Assembly (NCBI GenBank): GCA_026770585.1
Contig: MU646452.1
Coordinates: 522,794 to 533,719 of the forward strand
DNA from: Baffinella frigidus
Lineage: Eukaryota; Cryptophyceae; Cryptomonadales; Baffinellaceae
Length of the DNA: 10,926 bases
Direction: 5' to 3'
Shown here: in pieces, positions 5,415 through 10,926 of the stretch
How the letters are laid out: the number at the start of each line of letters is the position of its first letter
Position numbering within the stretch: the stretch's first letter is position 1
Notes under the pieces: generated by a model
Told to the model about the DNA's origin: nothing
Database searches by the model: none
The model's input: the letters and a program-made list of their open reading frames with translations, nothing else
Position numbers and translations under genes: made by a program

Positions 5415-5520
5415 GGAGGAGTCGCTCCCTAAAGGAACCTCTAACGGAGCCTTTAGGGAGCCGACTTGAGTTGGATTGAATAACCGATCCGAGGATCGGT
5501 TAAATCAATCCGACTCCTCC
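5415..5520. repeat. Three-armed palindrome (T-shaped fold)
   Basis: The outer stem GGAGGAGTCG (5415-5424) pairs perfectly with CGACTCCTCC (5511-5520). Arm 1 is CTCCCTAAAGG (5425-5435) with CCTTTAGGGAG (5450-5460), a perfect 11-bp stem with a 14-nt loop. Arm 2 runs from about 5473 to 5510, with perfect ACCGATCC (5483-5490) / GGATCGGT (5493-5500) extended by GGATTGA/TCAATCC with one mismatch and one gap. AGTCG at 5420 could also pair with CGACT at 5462, giving an alternative fold. It could be the end of a mobile element, a replication-related structure or an RNA fold; nothing here decides. Confidence 0.82.
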
Positions 5521-5794
5521 CTTTTCAAGAACCGCCCGGAATGATAGGTCTATATCGATGTGTCCGGAGCAGTAGTTCTGTTGATCATTGTGGACCTATC
5601 AGACCTCTCCCTCTTCTTCGTCGTTTACTTCATCTGCGCCAATCTTCGGGGAGCATCCCTCGGAGACAGACTGAGCGGGGTATAACATGGACCGATCATA
5701 GTCTGGTTAAGGCACGGGTTAGGCAATAACGGCGAAACCTCTTTAATAAATTCAGTAATCAGTAATCAGTAATCAGTCAGGACAACCCTACGTG
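5521..5794. other. Unassigned sequence with a short heptamer repeat
   Basis: The only clear structure is about three tandem AGTAATC units at 5754-5776. The 62-codon frame at 5541-5729 has no recognisable features. Confidence 0.4.
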
Positions 5795-5830
5795 TGGGGG
5801 GGGAAGTTTCTTATGATCGAGGTACCCCGG
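5795..5830 (+). mobile_element. Miniature TA-element, copy K (3' remnant)
   Basis: G run, AAGTTTCTTATGATCGAGG and the variant end TACCCCGG, then TA. It carries the same variant end as copy J and is its duplicated 3' part. Confidence 0.85.
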
Positions 5831-5889
5831 TACTCGCCCGCCTTGTATTCTCTCCTCTACAAGAATGTTAGGGTCCCGCCGATCTGAGT
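5799..5889 (+). repeat. ~90-bp direct repeat, right copy
   Basis: Matches 5129-5219; after it the sequence changes to telomere-like repeats. Confidence 0.92.
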
Positions 5890-5903
5890 CAGGAACCTGA
5901 ACG

Positions 5904-5945
5904 CTAAACCCCAAGGTCCCAAACGTTCCGGGCGTTGGGGTTTAG
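5904..5945. repeat. Inverted telomere-like hairpin at the array border
   Basis: CTAAACCCCAA (5904-5914) is perfectly inverted as TTGGGGTTTAG (5935-5945), a C-strand to G-strand switch with a 20-bp spacer. Confidence 0.8.
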
Positions 5946-6665
5946 GATTTAGGGTTTAGGGTTCAGGGTTCAGGGTTCAGGGTTTAGGGTTCAGGGCTAC
6001 GGGTTCAGGGCTACGGGTTCAGGGTTCAGGGTTTGAGATTTAGGAATAAGGATTTAGGGTTCAGGGCTTTGCGTTTTTGGGGTTAAGGTTTCGGGTTGAC
6101 GGTCGAGGGTTTCGGGTTTCGGGTTTCGGGTTGAGGGTCGAGGGTGGAGGGTTTACGGCTTACGGCTTAGGGATTAAAGTGAAGGGTTTAGGGTTTAGGG
6201 TTTAGGGTTTGGGGTTCAGGGTTCAGGGTTCAGGATTCAGGGTTTCGGGGTTTGGGTTTGGGGTCTCATTTTTGGGGGGGGAGGTTGGGTTCTGGGGTTT
6301 CGGGTTTCGGGTTGACGGTCGAGGGTTTCGGGTTGAGGGTTGAGGGTTTCGGGTTTCGGGTTGAGGGTTGAGGGTTGAGGGTTAAGGGTTGAGGGTTGAG
6401 GGTGTAAGGTTCAGGGTTCAGGGTTTTAGGGTTTAGGGTTTAGGGTTTAGGGTTTTAGGGTTTAGGGTTTAGGGTTTACAGGTTTTAGGGTTTAGGGTTT
6501 AGGATCTAGGGTTGAGGGTTGAGGGTTGAGGGTTTAGGGCGTAGGGTTTAGGGTTCAGGTTTTAGGGTTTAGGGTCCAGGGTGTAGGGCTCAGGGTTCAG
6601 GGTTTGGGGTTTAGGGTTCAGGGTTTAGGGTGTAGGGTGTAGGGTTCAGGATTCAGGGTTTAGGG
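5935..6665 (+). repeat. Degenerate telomere-like array, TTTAGGG strand
   Basis: About 730 bp of degenerate heptamers: TTTAGGG, TTCAGGG, TTGAGGG, TTTCGGG and mixed TACGGGT/TCAGGGC, each in local runs of two to five units. The orientation is opposite to the arrays at 1081-1448 and 1950-2040. The only interruption is around 6255-6290, with a G8 run. No genes. Confidence 0.93.
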
Positions 6666-7150
6666 TCGTGAGACAGGGACAAACTTTTGGTCACAGCCAG
6701 CGCAGGAGGGGCGAGGGGGGGTGCAGACTATTCAGCGTGTGACTTGAGTTGGAATCTATTTGGATTTACACGTTGTTTCGACTCACATCTGCGACTTGAA
6801 AAAGAGGGGTTCGCGAACGTGAAACCTCTCAGCGTCCCACCAGCCATCAGAAGGGAACCAAATCGAACGATCGCAAACGTTGATTTCCCCTGCAGACGAA
6901 AGGTTCAGCCGTCTGCAGGGGGTTTAACCACAGGCCTCATCACCCTGATTTGGTTTTCATTCGGTAGCTGGTGGTCCTCTGGAGGGGTCAGCGAACCTGA
7001 AACCCCCCCGCGTCCTCTGAAAGCAGAAGGGGGGTAAGTAGTCGTCTGCACCCTCCGGGCAGATCCGATCGGCCACGGGTTGGAAATCCTTGCTGGCGTG
7101 GACTACCTGCGGGGCAGGGTCGCGTCTCAGGGTCTGCTCAAGGTCCGTGC
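6666..7150. other. Non-repeat sequence with a nested foldback
   Basis: A strong stem CCCCTGCAGACG (6887-6898) / CGTCTGCAGGGG (6910-6921) is perfect over 12 bp with an 11-nt loop. It is flanked by a weaker outer pairing AACCAAATC near 6857 with GATTTGGTT near 6947. Weak direct repeats of CGAAC(G/C)TGAAACC lie at about 6813 and 6990. A 116-codon plus-strand frame (6687-7037) spans it. Its product has no domain I recognise and it carries the palindrome inside, so I do not call a gene. Confidence 0.5.
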
Positions 7151-7307
7151 GTGTGTCCTCTCAGCGTGACACACGCTGAGGTCGCGAGGACACACGCTGT
7201 GTCCTCTCGGAGAAAGAGTGTGTCCTCTCGGAGAAGCCATGGCACAGGTGCTGTGCTGTGAGCTTTTCTCGGATCTCAGATTTCACCTGTGCTGTGCTCC
7301 GAGAAAA
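7151..7307. repeat. Compound hairpin and GTGTCCTCTCGGAGAA repeats
   Basis: GTGTGTCCTC (7151-7160) pairs with GAGGACACAC (7186-7195), and inside it CTCAGCGTG (7160-7168) pairs with CACGCTGAG (7172-7180) around a 3-nt loop. GTGTCCTCTCGGAGAA then occurs twice in tandem (about 7199 and 7219). A further dyad, TTTTCTCGG (7264-7272) / CCGAGAAAA (7299-7307), reuses CTCGGAGAA in inverse. Confidence 0.75.
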
Positions 7308-7402
7308 ATCAGCAAGTCTCCAATCACGCATCCAGAGAGAGCTGCTCCCCGCCCTCTGCGAATTCGTGTTCAGGAGCCCCAGTTCTCAGGGATCCCGATG
7401 TC

Positions 7403-8131
7403 TTAAACGAACCCTGAGAGTGGGAAACACTCCGAAATTGATGGTGCCAGCGCCACAGCGCCCTGCCGGGGAGGTATGTGCAGCCTTGCGACTGCCATTG
7501 GAGTCACCCTCCTGCTAGCTAGAGGTCCCCACGAACACGCGGACCTCCCTTGGTGGGGTTCTGGGTACCGAAGAGTCGCGGGGGCGATGCCGGAGGTCCT
7601 CAGGAAGCATTCGTCGTCTTGCACCAGCCCCTGCTCCGGCCTTGCCCCTGCACTTGCTTCAGCGCCCGGCTGCCTTGCCCCTGCGCGAGCGTCGGAACCG
7701 TGGGGGCCACGTCCTTCAGGCGCTCCTCCTTCGAGCGCGCCAGGGAAGAGGAAGTTGGTGGCGTTGTTGGTTTGCGGGGAGAGCTGGAAGGGGGGGGAGG
7801 CGGATCGGCGGCATCCATGGCGCCTGCGGACCCGTTCCTCTGCGCTTCGAGCTACGAAAAAAGTCCTTTGGGCGCTTGGAGCCATTTGGCAACTTTTTCC
7901 GCCGAAAGTTGCCGGAACTGGAACTTGTCTCCTGGAATAAGTGGTGCTTTCGAACTCCTGATGATGAAAGACGAGAACGAGCTCCGTTTTCTCAGGAGAA
8001 CGCGTATGATTGCGGATTAAAAGTGGAGCGCCTCCCCTCCCCAGCGGGAAGAGAGGGCAGGACATGCCCGAAGCTCCAGGACAAGAAGGGAGGGGGGCCC
8101 ATTGAGCAGTAATTGAACTGCGTGGACGCAA
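7403..8131. other. Open-frame-rich segment, no assignable gene
   Basis: All three plus frames lack stops for about 150 codons (7476-7940, 7550-8020, 7642-8112), and one minus frame is open for 242 codons (7403-8131). The products are rich in Pro, Ala, Gly, Arg and Ser in the GC-rich half. None contains a domain or motif I recognise. The 7880-8010 part translates in the 7642 frame to a compositionally ordinary stretch (Leu, Glu, Phe, Trp mix), which makes a spliced exon or a decayed gene possible. Without similarity searches or transcript evidence I cannot choose a strand or frame. Confidence 0.3.
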
Positions 8132-8283
8132 GCCCCCATTGGATGGGGGTCATGATCCCCCCCACTACACCCCGCCCCCCCCCACCCCCAGTTCCTTCTG
8201 CGAAAAAATGTCTACAAACAAGAAGGGTGGTGGGCACACTCAAACATGTATCCCAATACCGTCAAACATGACGGTGCAACACA

Positions 8284-8365
8284 GCGTTCGTGGCCGAGTG
8301 GTTAAGGCGATGGACTGCTAATCCATTGGGGTCTCCCCGCGTGGGTTCGAATCCCGCCGAACGCG
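8284..8365 (+). tRNA. tRNA-Ser (anticodon GCU)
   Basis: This gene encodes a serine tRNA reading AGC/AGU codons. It is 82 nt, the usual size for a eukaryotic class II tRNA-Ser. Acceptor arms GCGTTCG (8284-8290) and CGAACGC (8358-8364) pair fully, and the discriminator is G (8365), as seryl-tRNA synthetase prefers. The D-arm carries GGCCGAGTGGTTAAGG (A-box region). The anticodon stem is ATGGA/TCCAT (8310-8314, 8322-8326) with loop CTGCTAA and anticodon GCT at 8317-8319. The long variable arm is GGGG tct CCCC (8328-8338). The T arm is GTGGG TTCGAAT CCCGC (B-box). There is no intron and no encoded CCA, which fits a nuclear gene. Open frames across it are artefacts of translating the tRNA. Confidence 0.98.
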
Positions 8366-8369
8366 CAAC

Positions 8370-8374
8370 TTTTT
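8370..8374 (+). terminator. Pol III T-run terminator of tRNA-Ser
   Basis: TTTTT begins five bases after the discriminator base, the expected position and length for RNA polymerase III termination. Confidence 0.85.
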
Positions 8375-8439
8375 GCCGAGCTTTTGTTCACGCGAGCCAT
8401 CTTTTTGCAACCATACGGCCTTTTTGCAAAACATATGCC

Positions 8440-8875
8440 CGCGTTGCCGCGTTCATATACGATTGTCACACCCTCAGCCCTGGACAGCGTCATATATCAC
8501 ATATTTATTCGAAGGAGACGTATAAACTGCGCCTTGTGCCCTCAACAGCGTCGTATATCACATATTTGTCGTGGCCGTATACGATCATCGCGATCCCTTG
8601 GAGCCCTTTTCAGAGGTTCGAAGGATTCGAGCGAGCAGTTCATATACGAGTCTTCTTTCCGTTATATACGAGTGGCATCACGGTATATACGAGTGGCATG
8701 ACGGCAAAAAGTGCACCCAAAGTGCAAAAAGGTTACGAACCTGGGTCATGAGACACTCCCAGCCAAGCTGGGCCCTGGACAGCGTCGTATATACGTCTCC
8801 TTTCTGTTCTATATACGACCATCATGTCTATATACGATGACCTCCCTGCGGCTGTATACGACCCTGGCAGCAAAA
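8440..8875. repeat. TATACGA-rich intergenic repeat region between the tRNA genes
   Basis: At least eight occurrences of TATACGA, several as TATATACGA (for example near 8455, 8576, 8643, 8664, 8684, 8811, 8831, 8854), usually followed by GTGGCAT, CCATCATG or similar. A ~61-bp unit with ACAGCGTC(A/G)TATATCACATATTT is tandem at about 8484 and 8545, and its first part recurs at 8779. Open frames here (Tyr/Ile/Ser-rich) are by-products of the repeat. Confidence 0.75.
8732..8777. repeat. 46-bp repeat, distal copy
   Basis: Identical to 8900-8945 (offset 168 bp). It contains the stem-loop CCCAGC caa GCTGGG. It is preceded by A-rich GCAAAAAG sequence in both copies, so the full repeat is nearer 75 bp with a diverged 5' part. 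Confidence 0.95.
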
Positions 8876-8892
8876 AACAGCACCAAAAATGC

Positions 8893-8899
8893 AAAAAAA
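8893..8899 (-). terminator. Possible Pol III T-run terminator of tRNA-Pro
   Basis: T7 on the minus strand, about 57 bases beyond the tRNA 3' end; a T5 follows at 8885-8889. It is farther than usual, but there is no closer T run. It lies just past the 46-bp repeat with its hairpin. Confidence 0.45.
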
Positions 8900-8945
8900 G
8901 TTACGAACCTGGGTCATGAGACACTCCCAGCCAAGCTGGGCCCTG
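8900..8945. repeat. 46-bp repeat, tRNA-Pro proximal copy
   Basis: Identical to 8732-8777; the hairpin CCCAGC caa GCTGGG lies at 8927-8941. It ends 12 bp from the 3' end of tRNA-Pro. Confidence 0.95.
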
Positions 8946-8956
8946 AGGGTTGTTCA

Positions 8957-9028
8957 GGGGGATTCCGAGAATCGAACTCGGGACCTCACGCACCCGAAGC
9001 GTGCATAATACCACTATACCAAATCCCC
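8957..9028 (-). tRNA. tRNA-Pro (anticodon CGG)
   Basis: This gene encodes a proline tRNA reading CCG. Read on the minus strand it is 72 nt. The acceptor GGGGATT (9028-9022) pairs with AATCCCC (8964-8958), and the discriminator is C (8957), as in other eukaryotic tRNA-Pro genes. The D region is TGGTATAGTGGTATTATGC, which matches the A-box shape of tRNA-Pro. The anticodon stem is CACGC/GCGTG with loop TTCGGGT, anticodon CGG at 8996-8994. The T arm is CCGAG TTCGATT CTCGG. The length, loop TTNGGGT and D-arm are characteristic of nuclear tRNA-Pro. There is no intron or encoded CCA. It is divergent in orientation from tRNA-Ser, so the two genes converge with ~590 bp between them. Confidence 0.97.
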
Positions 9029-9083
9029 GAAACTCACTAGAGTGAGAGATGGTTCAGGTTCTTGAGAGGAGTGATCGAAACTG

Positions 9084-9095
9084 GGTTTATAAACC
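9084..9095. repeat. GGTTTATAAACC palindrome upstream of tRNA-Pro
   Basis: Perfect 12-bp palindrome about 56 bp upstream of the tRNA-Pro 5' end, with a TATAAA-like core. AT-rich upstream boxes assist plant tRNA transcription, but the distance is long and the role is unproven. Confidence 0.35.
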
Positions 9096-9101
9096 AAACT
9101 T

Positions 9102-9117
9102 GGGGGGGGGGGGGGGG
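9102..9117. repeat. G16 homopolymer
   Basis: Sixteen consecutive Gs; the length is unreliable in most sequencing data. Confidence 0.95.
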
Positions 9118-9900
9118 TCTCAGGACGGTTTGGCAGCCCCGCTGCCCGTCGCTCAGCTCAAGTGGAAGGAGGGAAGCTTCGCGGCCCCCCCCGGGCAGCG
9201 CTGCCGCGCCGCCCCCGCGCCCCCCCGGGCGGCGGGAGGTGTTCCCCGCACCGCGCGGCCCCCGGAGCATCCGGTGATGACGTGGCATGGGTCCATCAGC
9301 TTCAGGCTTGCTTCAGGGCAGCTGTGGGCAGGCCCGCTGCCCCACGGCAGCGGAGCTGCCCTCCCTGCGCGGGGCAGCCGGGCCAATGCGGTCCTCTGGG
9401 CCGCATGAGGTGCGTCCCGCTCCCCCTGGGCCCACGGCCCTCTCCTTAAAGATAGGAATGGCCCCCAGAGATCCCCGGGGGATCGTTTGGCGGGGGGGGG
9501 AGACCCACCTGGTGGCGGGCGTCCCTGGGCGCCAAGAGGGCAGCTTTGCTGCCCCCCGGGCGCCATTTGGCGCGGCCTCGGAGGCCCTCCCGACCGCACT
9601 CGGTGCGGGGCCCGCATAATTCCACCACTGGCCGATGATCCTGAGCTTGCAAGCGTGCTTCCTCCACCTGGCGGGCTGACGCTCGCTTGACGCGTCCTGG
9701 GCAGCCCCTCTGGGCGAGATTTCGCGCCGCAGCAGCAGCCTGTTGGGCCGCACAGAGTGCGGCCCGTATCCCTGGCCCCGGATCCATGCCACACCCGGTC
9801 CCCACGTGCCCCACGACATTGGATCCCTCTGCCAGCCTGGCTCACACGCCCGCCACCGATCCTGTTGGGCAGCGGAGCTGCTCTCCCGGCGATGATGCGC
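9118..9900. repeat. GC-rich field of tight hairpins
   Basis: Many short perfect stems, mostly with 3-nt loops: GGCAGC gga GCTGCC (9346-9360), GGGCAGC ttt GCTGCCC (9538-9554), GCGCC attt GGCGC (9560-9573), GGCCTC g GAGGCC (9574-9586), CCGCAC tcg GTGCGG (9594-9608), GGGCCGCAC aga GTGCGGCCC (9745-9765), GCAGC gga GCTGC (9869-9881), and ATGCGG/CCGCAT (9386-9406). CCTGTTGGG precedes two of them (9739, 9861). Long open frames here (up to 318 codons on the minus strand, 9153-10109) are Pro/Ala/Gly/Arg-rich, overlap open frames on the other strand, and are best explained by few stops in GC-rich DNA. Confidence 0.7.
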
Positions 9901-10040
9901 GCCGCGACGGATCTGTGGGCCCTTTGCTCACGTGCCTCCCCCAGGGGGTTATGGTGCCCAGCACCTTTTCCAGACATTTGGCGAGGGCTGATGCGCTGTG
10001 CTCTCAGGTCGGAGGGAGACGGAGCGAGAAGTTGCTGCGC
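9901..10040. other. GC-rich spacer, nothing recognised
   Basis: No clear repeat or hairpin was seen between the hairpin field and the tandem repeat. Confidence 0.4.
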
Positions 10041-10598
10041 CGAAAAGCGCATCAACGAGCGGTGCATGAGGAGCGCCGGGGAGCGCATCTGCTTTCCAGG
10101 CAAGACCACCCTCCCCGCTTAGGTCCCCTGAGAGAATGAGAGCATCAACGAGCGGTTGAGAGCACGCGCGCTGCTGCCCTCAGGTAATGCCCTCTCCCCC
10201 TCTCAGGCCCGTTGATGCGCTTGACTGCGCCGTAGCGCGAATCAACGGGCGGTTCAATTGAGTAGCGCCGGGGAACGCACCTGCTTTCCAGGCAAGACCA
10301 CCCTCCCCTCTTAGGTAAGAGGTGCTGGGAGAATGAGAGCATCAACCGAGAGGGTGAAGAGGGGCGCGGGGAAAGCATGCGCGCTGCTCCGCAGGCAAGG
10401 CTACCCCCCCTCTCAAGCCCGTTGATGCGCTTGACTGCGCCGTAGCGCGAATCAACGAGTGGTTCATTGAGGAGCGCCGGGGAACGCTCCTGCTTCGCAG
10501 GCAGGCCCACCCCCTTTAGGTTCTGAGAGAATGAGAGCATCAATCGAGAGATTGAGGAGGGGCGCGGGGAAAGCGCGCGCGCTGCTCCTCAGGCATCT
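10041..10598. repeat. ~190-210-bp tandem repeat, about 2.7 units
   Basis: Units are anchored at ATCAACGAGCGG (10051), ATCAACGGGCGG (10241) and ATCAACGAGTGG (10451), periods 190 and 210 bp. Each has two related halves. The first has GGAGCGCCGGGGA(A/G)CGC and CAGGCAAGACCACCC. The second starts GAGAATGAGAGCATCAA and has GGGGCGCGGGGAAAGC and GCGCTGCTCC. A dyad separates units: CGTTGATGCGC ttgactgcgccgta GCGCGAATCAACG at about 10210-10247 and again at 10420-10457. Minus-strand frames of up to 132 codons simply translate the repeat. Confidence 0.9.
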
Positions 10599-10600
10599 TA

Positions 10601-10718
10601 CAGGGGTACCTCGCTCATCAGAAACAGCCCCCCCCCCTAAGACCACCGTAGGGCCCTGGGCATAGGCCTACTGTAGGGTCCTGGGGGGGGGGGGGTTCTT
10701 ATGAGCGAGGTACCCCTG
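10601..10718 (-). mobile_element. Miniature TA-element, copy L (complete)
   Basis: 118 bp, about 4.8 kb from the rest of the family. TA at 10599-10600; the other side reads AT. Ends CAGGGGTACCTCGCTCATCA and TTCTTATGAGCGAGG...CCCCTG. Reverse-orientation centre (ACCACCGTAGGGCCCTGGG). It has the longest homopolymer of the family, G13, and a C9 run. It sits directly after the tandem repeat. Confidence 0.9.
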
Positions 10719-10727
10719 ATCTAGCTC

Positions 10728-10802
10728 TGCCTCACACGATTTGGTCTCAACCCTCAACCCACAACCCTGAACCCTTACCTGTGCCTCACACGATTCGGTC
10801 TC
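10728..10802. repeat. 21-bp direct repeat pair with telomere-like spacer
   Basis: TGCCTCACACGATTTGGTCT (10728) and TGCCTCACACGATTCGGTCT (10782) are 54 bp apart. The spacer contains CCCTCAACCCACAACCCTGAAC, a degenerate telomere-like stretch, abbreviated here by its heptamer pattern. The second copy continues into the hairpin CGGTCTCG (10796-10803) / CGAGACCG (10813-10820). Confidence 0.75.
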
Positions 10803-10910
10803 GTCAATACGCCGAGACCGGAAGTCAAATCCCCGGGGTTCTAGTGCAAACCCGTCAACTTTTCGAGTGGACACGATCAGTCAACCCGAGTCAGGCAGGG
10901 CTAGAGCATG

Positions 10911-10926
10911 CCCCCCCCCCCCCCCC
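10911..10926. repeat. C16 homopolymer at the window edge
   Basis: The window ends within a run of at least 16 Cs. Confidence 0.95.

Noticed and set aside
2637-5830. CRISPR-like array of regularly spaced repeats
   Set aside because: Repeats are inverted pairs of ~117-bp elements with TA flanks and irregular spacing, in a eukaryotic context; no spacers of constant length.
8290-8751. 153-codon plus-strand frame beginning inside tRNA-Ser
   Set aside because: Its N-terminus is the translated tRNA gene and the rest is TATACGA repeat; such predictions are common artefacts.
8711-9040. 109-codon frame ending antisense to tRNA-Pro
   Set aside because: The C-terminal part is the tRNA read backwards and the rest is the repeated 46-bp unit.
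9153-10109. 318-codon minus-strand frame, the longest in the window
   Set aside because: Low-complexity Pro/Ala/Gly/Arg composition, several competing frames on both strands, and many palindromes inside; best explained by GC-rich sequence with few stops.
10145-10543. 132-codon minus-strand frame
   Set aside because: It lies entirely in the ~200-bp tandem repeat and its translation repeats accordingly.

Overview
This is eukaryotic nuclear DNA without a convincing protein-coding gene. Two intact tRNA genes are the only genes I can call with confidence: tRNA-Ser(GCU) at 8284-8365 on the plus strand and tRNA-Pro(CGG) at 8957-9028 on the minus strand. Neither encodes its CCA end, and the serine gene is followed by a T5 run, as expected for RNA polymerase III genes. 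Long arrays of degenerate TTTAGGG/CCCTAAA heptamers point to a lineage with the plant-type telomere repeat. That includes land plants and green algae, and also dinoflagellates and chromerids, so the organism cannot be fixed from this window. The frequent G and C homopolymers and dense foldback repeats would suit an algal or protist genome, but that is an impression.

Layout. 1-980 holds short tandem and dispersed repeats and perfect palindromes. 1026-2110 holds telomere-like arrays, mostly CCCTAAA strand, interrupted by an AT-rich TACGGG minisatellite inside a module that recurs at 2118-2360. 2439-5830 is a nest of foldback elements: twelve full or partial copies (one more at 10601) of a ~117-bp miniature inverted-repeat element, inserted in and around a tandemly repeated ~230-bp module, plus two unrelated foldbacks (2439-2539, 3453-3614). 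5129-5889 is bracketed by ~90-bp direct repeats and contains a three-armed palindrome. 5935-6665 is a TTTAGGG-strand telomere-like array. 6666-8280 is mixed sequence with strong hairpins and an open-frame-rich stretch of unknown nature. 8284-9028 is the tRNA pair separated by a TATACGA-rich repeat region. 9100-9900 is GC-rich with many tight three-base-loop hairpins. 10040-10598 is a ~190-210-bp tandem repeat with a dyad in each unit, followed by one more miniature element and a C16 run at the edge of the window.

The best-supported discovery is the ~117-bp element family. The window contains both a filled site (TA-element-TA at 3179-3299) and a paralogous empty site with a single TA (2944-2945). 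This gives the boundaries (CAGGGG...CCCCTG) and a TA target duplication. Several partial copies join full copies exactly at an internal TA, which suggests self-insertion or template switching. I see no transposase; the elements would be non-autonomous. The inverted orientation of the two telomere-like arrays, bracketing the element-rich block, is also worth checking.
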